Below are positions 8,007 through 16,282 of a stretch of 64,000 nucleotides of DNA, in pieces (positions within the stretch are counted from its first letter, which is position 1; each line of letters starts with the position of its first letter). This stretch comes from an uncultured Lachnospiraceae bacterium. GTDB taxonomy: Bacteria; Bacillota; Clostridia; Lachnospirales; Lachnospiraceae. Under the pieces are notes generated by a model that saw only the letters and a list, made by a program, of their open reading frames with translations, had not been told where the DNA came from and did not search any database. Location: contig CAJTQI010000003.1 in the NCBI GenBank assembly GCA_910578645.1, positions 1 through 64,000 on the forward strand, written 5' to 3'. The position numbers and the translations under genes are program-made.

Positions 8007-9284
8007 ATGAAAAAAATACCGTTTGTGACGAAAGAGAAGATAGAGGAAATCGTTCAGTCATATCCTACGCCCTTTCATATTTATGATGAGAAGGGAATCA
8101 GGGATAATGCGAGAGCGGTGCAGGAAGCATTTGCATGGAACAAGGGATTCAAGGAATATTTTGCAGTCAAGGCGTGTCCAAATCCATTTTTAATGCAGAT
8201 TTTGTATGAGGAAGGTGCAGGATGCGACTGTTCTTCAATGACGGAACTTATGCTGAGCAATGCCCTGGGAATCAATGGGAGTGATATTATGTTTTCGTCC
8301 AATGACACGCCGGCGGAGGAGTACGAATATTGTGCCAAAGTGGGCGGTATTATTAATCTGGATGACATCACGCATATTGAGTTTGTGGAAAAGATTTTGG
8401 GGAAGCTTCCGGAAACCATGAGCTGTCGCTATAATCCGGGCGGTGTCTTCCAGATGAGCAATGGCATCATGGATAACCCGGGCGATGCGAAATACGGGTT
8501 TACGACGGAGCAGTTGTTTGAGGGGTACCGGATTTTAAAGGAAAAGGGCGTTCGGCATTTCGGACTTCACGCATTCTTGGCAAGCAATACCGTGACAAAT
8601 GAGTATTATCCGAGGCTTGCCAGACAGTTATTTGAGGTGGCGGTTGCGGTCAAAGAAAAGACCGGCGTGGAACTTGCCTTCATCAATTTGTCCGGCGGTG
8701 TGGGAATACCTTATATGCCGGAGCAGCCCGGCAATGATATTCGTGTGATTGGAGAGGGCGTGCGTCAAGTTTATGAAGAAGTGCTTGTACCTGCAGGGCT
8801 CGGGGAGATAGCGATATATACGGAGATGGGACGCTTTATGATGGGTCCTTACGGTGCGCTTGTGACCAAGGCGATTCACGAGAAACATACTTACAAGGAA
8901 TATATCGGCGTGGATGCCTGCGCGGTGAATCTGATGCGTCCGGCAATGTACGGCGCTTACCATCATATTACGGTACTTGGAAAAGAGGATGCTGTCTGTG
9001 ATTGCAAATATGATGTGACAGGTTCCTTGTGCGAGAACAATGATAAGTTTGCCATAGACAGGATGCTCCCAAAAATCGAAAAAGGTGACTATCTCGTAAT
9101 TCATGATACTGGGGCTCATGGTTTTGCGATGGGATATAATTATAATGGCAAACTGAAATCTGCCGAGTTGCTGCTCAAGGAAGGCGGTAGCGTAGAGCTG
9201 ATTAGGCGTGCCGAAACGCCACAGGACTATTTTGCGACGTTTGACTGTTTTGAAATTTATGGAAAGCTATTCGGGACTGACTGA
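8007..9284 (+). CDS. lysA: PLP-dependent decarboxylase, LysA (diaminopimelate decarboxylase) type
   Basis: Fold type III PLP enzyme, probably converting meso-diaminopimelate to lysine. The PLP lysine is in EYFAVKACP (about K55). A glycine-rich phosphate loop (NLSGGVGIPY) and the catalytic Cys region (GSLCENNDKF) follow. That last motif differs from the CESxD of classical LysA, and GLHAFLASN replaces GLHCHIGSQ. A related decarboxylase such as carboxynorspermidine decarboxylase therefore cannot be excluded. ATG 8007 is used; the in-frame TTG 7995 is an alternative, since the purine-rich AAGGAAGGAG at 7984-7993 could serve either. It is a single-gene unit with its own promoter. Confidence 0.8.
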   Translation: MKKIPFVTKEKIEEIVQSYPTPFHIYDEKGIRDNARAVQEAFAWNKGFKEYFAVKACPNPFLMQILYEEGAGCDCSSMTELMLSNALGINGSDIMFSSNDTPAEEYEYCAKVGGIINLDDITHIEFVEKILGKLPETMSCRYNPGGVFQMSNGIMDNPGDAKYGFTTEQLFEGYRILKEKGVRHFGLHAFLASNTVTNEYYPRLARQLFEVAVAVKEKTGVELAFINLSGGVGIPYMPEQPGNDIRVIGEGVRQVYEEVLVPAGLGEIAIYTEMGRFMMGPYGALVTKAIHEKHTYKEYIGVDACAVNLMRPAMYGAYHHITVLGKEDAVCDCKYDVTGSLCENNDKFAIDRMLPKIEKGDYLVIHDTGAHGFAMGYNYNGKLKSAELLLKEGGSVELIRRAETPQDYFATFDCFEIYGKLFGTD

Positions 9285-9407
9285 GTTTGATATGACAAGG
9301 TGTGAAGCTGTGGAGCGGTTAAGCTTTGCACCTTGTTCTATTATGTAAATCAAAAGGGGTTCAAAGAATTTCAAAAAATTTTATTTTAATTTTTTTTTAC
9401 AAAACAC

Positions 9408-9439
9408 TTGCCAATTCAAAATATTTATGCTATTATAAT
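9408..9439 (+). promoter_or_regulatory. Promoter of the tRNA-Leu gene
   Basis: TTGCCA at 9408-9413, then a 17-bp spacer to TATTAT (9431-9436), which overlaps TATAAT (9434-9439). It lies about 20 bp before the tRNA. Confidence 0.65.
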
Positions 9440-9456
9440 TTTTGTTTATTGGACGT

Positions 9457-9539
9457 GCCGGCGTGTCGGAATGGCAGACGAGGCAGACTCAAAATCTGTT
9501 GTGGGTAACCACGTATGGGTTCAAGTCCCATCGCCGGCA
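9457..9539 (+). tRNA. tRNA-Leu (anticodon CAA)
   Basis: The acceptor stem GCCGGCG (9457-9463) pairs with CGCCGGC (9532-9538), followed by discriminator A9539. The anticodon stem CAGA/TCTG encloses the loop CTCAAAA, giving anticodon CAA at 9490-9492 (reads UUG). A long variable arm (GTGGGTAACCAC region) marks the class II tRNA shape expected for leucine. The T loop GGGTTCAAGTCCC is canonical. The CCA end is not encoded. Confidence 0.95.
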
Positions 9540-9550
9540 GTATTGATTTG

Positions 9551-9590
9551 ATAGCTAAGATGCTAATTATATAGCATCTTAGCTATTTTT
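9551..9590 (+). terminator. Terminator of tRNA-Leu
   Basis: A perfect 15-bp stem, 9551-9565 with 9572-9586, has a 6-nt loop and a T run at 9586-9590. Confidence 0.9.
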
Positions 9591-9754
9591 GTTGAGGTAA
9601 TGGATGTTAAAAAATTTAATCGGTATTATGTAAGCTATAATAAATCTGGGTCAATATGAAAAGTTATAATATACAAAACGTTTCAAATGTGATATATTTG
9701 TTAAAGAATGCAATAGTTTTGTAACATTTAAGGATAAAATGTAGGAGAGAACAG

Positions 9755-10888
9755 ATGAGGAAGTTTGGAAGACATATGATAACATTGCTTCTTGCAGGGG
9801 TCATGGTTTTGATGCCGGTAAGCCAGGCACAGGCAATCGGGGCAGGGAGTTCGATAGCGAGAGGGATTGACGTGTCGAAACACAATCTGGCAATCGACTG
9901 GAGCCAGGTTCCGGGTTCGGGCGTGAGCTTTGTGTTTATCAAGGCAGGCAGCACCAATTCCGGTGTGGACCCATATTTTGACGTGAATATGCAAGGTGCC
10001 AATGCGGCGGGACTTAAGACGGGCGTGTACCTGTATTCCTATGCTGCCAACGCAGAGCAGGCGCAGAATGAAGCGAATCTTCTGTTACAGTGGATTAGCA
10101 ATTATACCGTCAGTTACCCGGTTGTATATGACGTGGAAGATGCCTGTCACAAGAACATGTCCCAGGCGCAGCTTCAGGAGATTATCAATGTGTTTTGTTC
10201 TACGGTGGAGGCGCAGGGATACTATCCTGTAGTCTATTCGAGCAAGAACATGTTCCAGAATAAAATCGGCGATATCAAGTATGACAAATGGGTGGCGCAG
10301 TATGCGGACGCTTTAGAGTATAACGGCGCATCTTTCTGGCAGAATACGTCCCACGGAAGCGTGCCGGGTATTCCCACCAGGGTGGATATGAATTATCAGT
10401 TTAAGGATTACTCCTCCGTGATTATTCCGAACGGATTTGTGGCCCGCGGTGACCAGACGGTTTTCTATGCGAACTACAGGATGCAGAGAGCTTGTTGGGC
10501 GAATTGGGAGGATAAGAAATATCATTTGGATGAAAACGGCTTCGTGCAGAAGGGATGTTGGTTTGAAGATGAGTCGGGTAAATATTTCTTGGCGACCAAA
10601 GACGGACATGCACTGCGGGAGGACGTGACCATTGAAGGCGTGGAATACTATTTTGATGAAAATGCAGTTATGCAAAAAGGGCTGGTACTAAGACCCGACG
10701 GAAATACATATTATTATGATGAGAGCGGTGCATTGCAGAAAAACGTATCCGTGACGCTTGACGGGGTTGCCTATACGGTGAACGAGAAAGGTGTGGCATC
10801 GGTGACAGAACAGACAGCGGAGGCAGAGGCGGAAGCCGTTACACCGGAGGAAACTGCGGATGGGGCGGCGCCTGCGGATGTGCTGTAG
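9755..10888 (+). CDS. Secreted GH25 muramidase with C-terminal cell-wall-binding repeats
   Basis: Peptidoglycan-cleaving N-acetylmuramidase, exported. Residues 1-27 are a signal peptide (basic MRKFGRH, hydrophobic core, cleavage near QAQA). The GH25 barrel covers ~35-225, with RGIDVSKHN at its first strand and the acidic catalytic motif YDVED. After ~230 come choline-binding-type aromatic/Gly repeats (YHLDENGFVQKG, YYFDENAVMQKG, YYYDESGALQKN) that anchor such enzymes to the wall, and then an Ala/Glu-rich tail. AGGAG lies 7 nt before the ATG. Co-oriented envelope genes follow. Confidence 0.9.
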   Translation: MRKFGRHMITLLLAGVMVLMPVSQAQAIGAGSSIARGIDVSKHNLAIDWSQVPGSGVSFVFIKAGSTNSGVDPYFDVNMQGANAAGLKTGVYLYSYAANAEQAQNEANLLLQWISNYTVSYPVVYDVEDACHKNMSQAQLQEIINVFCSTVEAQGYYPVVYSSKNMFQNKIGDIKYDKWVAQYADALEYNGASFWQNTSHGSVPGIPTRVDMNYQFKDYSSVIIPNGFVARGDQTVFYANYRMQRACWANWEDKKYHLDENGFVQKGCWFEDESGKYFLATKDGHALREDVTIEGVEYYFDENAVMQKGLVLRPDGNTYYYDESGALQKNVSVTLDGVAYTVNEKGVASVTEQTAEAEAEAVTPEETADGAAPADVL

Positions 10889-10989
10889 CAGCCAATGCGT
10901 ATTGTCGGGCCGCAGACTATCTTTTGTTTATCGCAACCGGGACAGTGAATATATATGCCGTCAGATGTAACGGCGGAATGGAGAGCCTT

Positions 10990-11775
10990 ATGAAACAACG
11001 CAAACATAAGCGGAAAGAATCTTTTTCTATCTTGCTTATTTCCAATACAGGACTAAGCAATAAGCAGATTCACATTACACGTTCAATTTTGAGAGGTTTT
11101 TTCGTGTTGATACTTCTTATTTGTGTGGTGTGTGGATGGTTGGCGTATCAATACTGGTCAGGTTACCAGAACGGGGCCAGGAGGATGGGTGTGAAAGGAC
11201 AGTCCGATGCATCTTCGGAAGAGCTTTTGGAGAAGCTGGCTTCACAGGAGGAACTGGTAAAACAGTTGGAGGCGGAGAAGACGGAACTGAATGACAAAAA
11301 CAATGCCCTGACAACAGAGAATAAGGCGCTGCTTGAAGCGGCGAAGACCAGTATGGGAGTGGGGAATGAAGACGGGGTACAAGCCGGGGAGGAAGCGGAG
11401 CCGGATGTCATTGTCCCGGGGCTTTATCCTTATTCCGAGCAGGGCGATATATCCGTTAAATATGCGCAGGACCATCCCTATGTCTCTATTAACACACAGA
11501 ATGCAGGCAATGTGATTGCGTCAGGTGACGGAACGGTTGTATCTGTTGGCTCTGACGATACTTATCCATTGATTATTGAGATAGAGCATGAAAGCGGATA
11601 CAAGACACGCTACATGTTTTTGCAGGAGGCCGAATCTTTGCAGACAGAAGGCGCACAGGTTCAGGCGGGGGATATTTTAGCTACATTAGGTGCAAATAAT
11701 ATACAGTTGGATTATCAGGTAATCCATGAGGGAGAGCCGATAGACCCGCTGGATGTATTTGAAGCAAAAGGATAA
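10990..11775 (+). CDS. Membrane-anchored M23/LytM-domain protein, catalytic residues lost
   Basis: The N-terminus is basic and cytoplasmic (KQRKHKRK), followed by one membrane span (~35-58). A coiled coil (~75-115, heptad-like EELLEKLASQEELVKQLE) leads to a C-terminal LytM/M23 domain (~140-262). The metal-site motifs are degenerate: HxGxD reads HPYVS, and HxH is replaced by LDY in the final strand. It is therefore probably a non-enzymatic scaffold or activator, as known for some LytM factors such as SpoIIQ and EnvC. ATG 10990 is chosen, with GGAGAG 4 nt upstream. The bactofilin gene starts 16 nt downstream, a pairing known from other bacteria where M23 proteins and bactofilins act together in cell shape. 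Confidence 0.8.
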   Translation: MKQRKHKRKESFSILLISNTGLSNKQIHITRSILRGFFVLILLICVVCGWLAYQYWSGYQNGARRMGVKGQSDASSEELLEKLASQEELVKQLEAEKTELNDKNNALTTENKALLEAAKTSMGVGNEDGVQAGEEAEPDVIVPGLYPYSEQGDISVKYAQDHPYVSINTQNAGNVIASGDGTVVSVGSDDTYPLIIEIEHESGYKTRYMFLQEAESLQTEGAQVQAGDILATLGANNIQLDYQVIHEGEPIDPLDVFEAKG

Positions 11776-11790
11776 AAGGAGAATGGAATT

Positions 11791-12267
11791 ATGCTAGGAA
11801 GAAACAAAAATGACTCTTATGCAGATGACGCAAAGACAAAGGTTGGCACACTGATTGGGGAAGGAACTGTGTTTGACGGCGACCTTGCATCCCCTGAAAC
11901 AATCAGGATTGACGGTGTGATTAACGGTAACTGTACATGTGAGAAGAAACTGATTCTAAGCGCCACCGGACAGGTTAAAGGCAATATTACCGCCCAGAGC
12001 GTCATTATTTCGGGTAAGGTAGACGGCGATATTGTTGTCAGCGGTAAACTGGAGCTTCTCTCCACAGGTAAGATTGCAGGTAATATTACTGCCTCTTCTC
12101 TTGTGATTGACGAGGGTGCATGTTTCGATGGAAGATGTACAATGACGGCTGCCATTGAGGCAGCGGCTGCCGGAGAGTATACAAGCAGGTTGGGTTTACC
12201 TACAGGGAAACAGGATGAAGGGCATCTGCTAGAGACCTTGGACGATGACCAGAAGGGCAAAAAATAA
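11791..12267 (+). CDS. Bactofilin (polymer-forming cytoskeletal protein)
   Basis: A right-handed beta-helix core (~20-120) is built from short turns such as RIDGVINGNCTCEKKLILSATGQ and GKVDGDIVVSGKLELLSTGK-type repeats rich in Gly, Ile and Val. This is the bactofilin (DUF583) signature. Flexible polar tails flank the core, as usual. Bactofilins self-assemble into filaments at the membrane and localise wall enzymes. An AGGAGA site precedes the ATG. It is probably one operon with the upstream M23-like gene, and a terminator follows. Confidence 0.92.
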   Translation: MLGRNKNDSYADDAKTKVGTLIGEGTVFDGDLASPETIRIDGVINGNCTCEKKLILSATGQVKGNITAQSVIISGKVDGDIVVSGKLELLSTGKIAGNITASSLVIDEGACFDGRCTMTAAIEAAAAGEYTSRLGLPTGKQDEGHLLETLDDDQKGKK

Positions 12268-12282
12268 TATAGTGGTAGGATG

Positions 12283-12326
12283 TGCCGCAATATTCGGGTT
12301 GTAGAGAATATTGCGGCATATTTTTT
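12283..12326 (+). terminator. Terminator after the bactofilin gene
   Basis: A perfect 13-bp stem, 12283-12295 with 12306-12318, followed by a T run at 12321-12326. Confidence 0.85.
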
Positions 12327-12413
12327 ACCATATAGGAAATTCCTTCGCTTATCCGAGTTTGCCGCAGGAAAATCTCGTAAATGGGCGAAGCTCATTTTTT
12401 TACAGTCCAAGAC

Positions 12414-12443
12414 TTTTCAAAAGATACTGTTATGGTATATAAT
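12414..12443 (+). promoter_or_regulatory. Promoter for the zinc-finger membrane protein / polA
   Basis: TATAAT at 12438-12443, with TTTTCA at 12414-12419 (18-bp spacer). The -10 is perfect and the -35 is weak. Confidence 0.45.
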
Positions 12444-12493
12444 AAAATTTATGTGGGCACATAATAGGTTATGCGGAAAGATATGGTAGAGGT

Positions 12494-12817
12494 ATGGACT
12501 GTAAAGAGACAGAGAAAAAAATACCTTCCTTCCTGCAGGATGAGTTGGATGGCAGTAAATTAGAAGAATTTGTGGAGCATATAGAGAGCTGTCCGGAATG
12601 TATGGAAGAATTGTCAATCCAATTTCTGGTGGCAGAGGGTCTGGAGCGGCTTGAGGGGGGCAGCAATTTTAATTTGCAAAAAGAGCTCCTTATGAAATTG
12701 CAAGGCGCCGGGCACCGTATTAGCGTACACCGGATGTTGTGGTATACGTTGTTGTGTTTGGAGGCGGCCGTGGCGGCATCGATTATTATTGCGCTATGCA
12801 TTGTATTCCGTATGTGA
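12494..12817 (+). CDS. Anti-sigma-factor-like zinc-finger membrane protein
   Basis: 107 aa. The N-terminal half carries H29-x3-C33-x2-C36, the ZAS (zf-HC2) zinc motif of anti-sigma factors. A C-terminal membrane helix (~82-105) ends with Met. No ECF sigma factor gene is adjacent, so a partner is not evident. It could be a free-standing ZAS protein or a small envelope regulator. polA starts 47 nt downstream and may share the transcript. Confidence 0.7.
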   Translation: MDCKETEKKIPSFLQDELDGSKLEEFVEHIESCPECMEELSIQFLVAEGLERLEGGSNFNLQKELLMKLQGAGHRISVHRMLWYTLLCLEAAVAASIIIALCIVFRM

Positions 12818-12864
12818 TTTGTATTTTTTGATATATGATTATGGTTGGAAAGGTTTCAGGTGAT

Positions 12865-15579
12865 ATGGCTCAAAAACTTGTATTGATAGACGGGCATAGT
12901 ATACTGCACAGGGCGTTTTACGGGGTGCCCGATTTGACGAACGGACAGGGGCTTCACACCAATGCGGTATACGGTTTTTTGAATATTATGTTTAAGATTC
13001 TTGAGGAGGAGCAGCCGGATTATCTGACGGTTGCTTTTGATGTGCATGCGCCTACTTTCCGGCACGAGATTTATAAAGAGTATAAGGGTACGCGGAAGCC
13101 TATGCCGACGGAGCTTAGGGAACAAGTACCGCTGATGAAGCAGATGCTGCAGGCGATGGGTATCTGTATTGTGGAGAAGGCAGGGCTTGAGGCGGACGAT
13201 ATCCTGGGGACAATTGCGAAACGCGGCGAGCGGGAAGGCATGGAGGTAGCGCTTGTGTCGGGTGACAGGGACCTCCTGCAGGTTGCCACGGAGCATATCA
13301 AAATCCGGATTCCCAAAACGAAGGGCGGCAGGACAGAGATTGAAGATTATTATGCGAAGGATGTGGAAGATAAATACCGGGTCAATCCGATTCAATTTAT
13401 CGACTTAAAGGCTCTCATGGGCGATACGGCGGACAATATTCCCGGGGTGCCCAAGGTGGGAGAGAAGACGGCTACGGAGTTGATGGTACAGTTCGGCTCC
13501 CTGGATAATATATATGCCCACGTGGAAGAGATTACGAAGAAATCAATCCGCGAATCACTGGTGAACAATAAAGAGCTTGCCGACCTGAGCAAGACGTTAG
13601 CTACCATCAACGTGGACAGTGAGATTGATTACCGTTTCGAGGATGCTAAGGTTGGCAATTTCTATACGGAGGAAGCATACGTGCTGTGCAAGCAACTGGA
13701 ATTTAGAAATATGCTTTCAAGGTTTGAGAAGGACGTGACAGTGAGCAATCCACAGACACAATATTTCGGGAAAGTGACGGAATTTGCGGAAGTGGAAGAA
13801 TTGTTTGCACAATGTCTGACGACAGCCGGGCAGGGGGCGGAAGGCTGTGAATTTGGGATAGCCGTTTTTGCTGACGGCAGCGGCATTGAAAGCTGTATGG
13901 GAGCGGCGGTTGCCGTCCATAAGCAAAAAGTCCGGTTTATACCTTGCCAGGGCCTGGTGACGCCCCAGTATCTGTGTGGTCAGATTGCAAAGATAAACAA
14001 AAATAAGTTATGTAAACTAAGCATGTTTGACATTAAGAAGAGCTATGGATATATCGAGAACGGAGACAGCGAGGTTATAGAGCAGGAAGACGTGATGGAG
14101 CCTTACCGGGCGGAGCGATATTTTGATATTCTGCTTGCGGCGTACCTGTTGAATCCGCTGAAAAATGACTATGCGGTAGAGGATATCGCCAGTGAGTATT
14201 TGGGACTTACAATTCCTGACAAAAACCAGGTCTGCGGTAAAGCAGGCTATGGGGATACCTATTGTGCGAAGCCGGAAGAGTTTGTGGAGTTTGCCTGTTA
14301 CAGCGCTTATGTCTGTCTGGCGGCGGCGCCTCTTTTGCGGGAGAAGCTGCGGGAACAGGGAATGTATGACCTGATGTATCAGATTGAGATGCCCCTTACG
14401 AAGGTGCTCTATGAGATGGAGCAGTATGGCGTGCTCGTGAAGCCGGATGAGCTGAGGGCTTACGGGGAAGCCCTGGTGGGCAGAATCACGGAACTGGAGC
14501 AGGCGGTCTACAGGCAGGCAGGGTGTGAGTTTAACATTAATTCCCCGAAGCAGCTTGGCGAAGTCCTTTTTGCCAAGATGGGTATTCAGGGCGGCAAGAA
14601 GACGAAAACAGGGTATTCTACGGCGGCGGATGTGTTGGAGAAACTTGCGCCGGAATATCCGGTGGTGTCGGATATCCTGGAATACAGAGGACTTGCAAAG
14701 TTAAAATCCACCTATGCGGACGGCCTGGCGGCATATATCGACGAGGGCGGCAGAATCCACTCCACCTTTAACCAGACAATTACGGCCACCGGTCGTATCA
14801 GCTCCACAGAGCCGAACTTACAGAACATACCGATGCGCATGGAACTTGGGCGCAGAATCCGCAAAGTGTTCGTGCCGATGGACGGTTTTTTGTTCATGGA
14901 TGCAGACTACTCGCAGATTGAGCTTAGGGTTCTGGCCCATATGTCAGGCGACAGGCAGTTGATTGAGGCTTATAAGATGGATGAGGATATTCACCGCATC
15001 ACGGCCTCCAAGGTATTCCACACGCCTTTTGAGGAAGTGACGGATTTACAGAGAAGAAATGCGAAAGCCGTCAATTTCGGTATTGTGTACGGTATCAGCT
15101 CCTTTGGACTAAGCCAGGACTTGAGCATTTCCAAGAAAGAGGCGGCGGAATATATAGAGCAGTATTTTGAGACATACCCGGAAGTCAAGAAATTTCTGGA
15201 TACCATGGTGGAAGACGCGAAGAAGAACGGTTATGTGGAGACCATGTATGGACGAAAAAGACCGATTCCTGAGCTTTCTTCCGGCAATTTCATGCAACGT
15301 TCTTTCGGGGAGCGTGTGGCCATGAATTCCCCGATTCAGGGAACCGCTGCGGATATTATGAAGATTGCCATGATACGGGTTTGGGAGAGACTCCATAGGG
15401 AGAAACTTAAGTCCAGGTTAATCTTGCAGGTTCACGATGAACTGTTAATTGAGACATTGGCGGGAGAGGAAGAACAGGTGCGCCATATTTTGACGGAAGA
15501 AATGCAGCATGCCGCGGAATTGTCGGTGAACCTGGAAATTGATTTGCATACGGGAAGCGACTGGTATGAGGCTAAGTAA
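12865..15579 (+). CDS. polA: DNA polymerase I
   Basis: Fills gaps and removes primers during replication and repair. 904 aa. Residues ~1-290 form the 5'-3' exonuclease (LIDGHSILHRAF, EADDILGT, GDTADNIPGVPKVGEKTA). The ~320-480 region corresponds to the proofreading domain but lacks its acidic catalytic motifs (FDIKKS where DEDD motif residues are expected), as in many Bacillota. The polymerase domain has DADYSQIELR, the O-helix RRNAKAVNFGIVYG and QVHDELL. ATG 12865 matches the usual start; an upstream in-frame ATG at 12835/12841 would add ten residues without a better site. Confidence 0.97.
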   Translation: MAQKLVLIDGHSILHRAFYGVPDLTNGQGLHTNAVYGFLNIMFKILEEEQPDYLTVAFDVHAPTFRHEIYKEYKGTRKPMPTELREQVPLMKQMLQAMGICIVEKAGLEADDILGTIAKRGEREGMEVALVSGDRDLLQVATEHIKIRIPKTKGGRTEIEDYYAKDVEDKYRVNPIQFIDLKALMGDTADNIPGVPKVGEKTATELMVQFGSLDNIYAHVEEITKKSIRESLVNNKELADLSKTLATINVDSEIDYRFEDAKVGNFYTEEAYVLCKQLEFRNMLSRFEKDVTVSNPQTQYFGKVTEFAEVEELFAQCLTTAGQGAEGCEFGIAVFADGSGIESCMGAAVAVHKQKVRFIPCQGLVTPQYLCGQIAKINKNKLCKLSMFDIKKSYGYIENGDSEVIEQEDVMEPYRAERYFDILLAAYLLNPLKNDYAVEDIASEYLGLTIPDKNQVCGKAGYGDTYCAKPEEFVEFACYSAYVCLAAAPLLREKLREQGMYDLMYQIEMPLTKVLYEMEQYGVLVKPDELRAYGEALVGRITELEQAVYRQAGCEFNINSPKQLGEVLFAKMGIQGGKKTKTGYSTAADVLEKLAPEYPVVSDILEYRGLAKLKSTYADGLAAYIDEGGRIHSTFNQTITATGRISSTEPNLQNIPMRMELGRRIRKVFVPMDGFLFMDADYSQIELRVLAHMSGDRQLIEAYKMDEDIHRITASKVFHTPFEEVTDLQRRNAKAVNFGIVYGISSFGLSQDLSISKKEAAEYIEQYFETYPEVKKFLDTMVEDAKKNGYVETMYGRKRPIPELSSGNFMQRSFGERVAMNSPIQGTAADIMKIAMIRVWERLHREKLKSRLILQVHDELLIETLAGEEEQVRHILTEEMQHAAELSVNLEIDLHTGSDWYEAK

Positions 15580-15625
15580 AGAGCCGCAAACAGGCAAGTT
15601 GCAATGCTTTGAAAAGTCAGGTCAG

Positions 15626-15691
15626 ACGCGGTTCATGCGCTGTGTCAACAAAAGTTGAGGCAAAAGCAGCGCAGAAATGGAGATAAAGATG
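15626..15691 (+). repeat. Dispersed leader repeat, copy A (before coaE)
   Basis: About 57 nt ending at the coaE ATG matches 57734-57789 before trmD at roughly 48 of 57 positions. Both have an imperfect or perfect hairpin around CAACAAAAGTTG, then GCGCAGAAATGGAGAT, whose GGAG serves as ribosome binding site. In this copy GCGCTG and CAGCGC can close an outer stem. Confidence 0.75.
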
Positions 15692-16282
15692 AAAGTAATC
15701 GGGATTACAGGCGGTGTGGGGGCGGGGAAATCCTGTATCCTGTCTTATTTACAGGAACGCACTTCCTGCCGCCTCATCATGGCCGACCAAGTGGCGCATC
15801 GTCTGGAAGAGCCGGGCGGTATCTGTTATGAACAGATTGTGTCATTACTTGGCAGACAGATTCTGTCGGAGGACGGCAGGATTGATAAGGGTAAGATGGC
15901 GGCAGAGATTTTCGGTGACAAGGAGCTTCTCGCACAGGTGAACCGGATAGTACATCCTGCCGTGAAACGCTATATTGTGGAAGCTATTGAACAGGAAAGA
16001 CAGGCCCGGAGGATTGACTATCTTTTTTTGGAAGCGGCCCTTCTGATTGAAGATGGGTACGGGCAGATAGTGGATGAAATGTGGTATATTCACACGGATG
16101 AAAAGGTCAGGCGGGACAGGTTGAAAGCGTCCAGAGGATATACGGACGAGAAGATAGACAGCATTATGAGGGGGCAGCTTCCGGCGGAGGAGTTTAGTAA
16201 GCACTGCGCCGTGGTGCTCGATAACAGTGGTACATTGGAGAGTGTCTATAGACAGATTGATGAGAAATTGGGGGAAGGCTAG
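15689..16282 (+). CDS. coaE: Dephospho-CoA kinase
   Basis: Last step of coenzyme A synthesis, phosphorylating the ribose 3'-OH of dephospho-CoA. The P-loop GITGGVGAGKS is at residues ~4-14. ADQVAH and an LLIEDGY lid segment follow. ATG 15689 is chosen over 15677 because GGAG (15679-15682) lies 6 nt upstream and the protein then starts MKVIGITGG as in the family. Its stop codon overlaps the GTG start of the FtsA-like gene (TAGTG). Confidence 0.95.
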   Translation: MKVIGITGGVGAGKSCILSYLQERTSCRLIMADQVAHRLEEPGGICYEQIVSLLGRQILSEDGRIDKGKMAAEIFGDKELLAQVNRIVHPAVKRYIVEAIEQERQARRIDYLFLEAALLIEDGYGQIVDEMWYIHTDEKVRRDRLKASRGYTDEKIDSIMRGQLPAEEFSKHCAVVLDNSGTLESVYRQIDEKLGEG

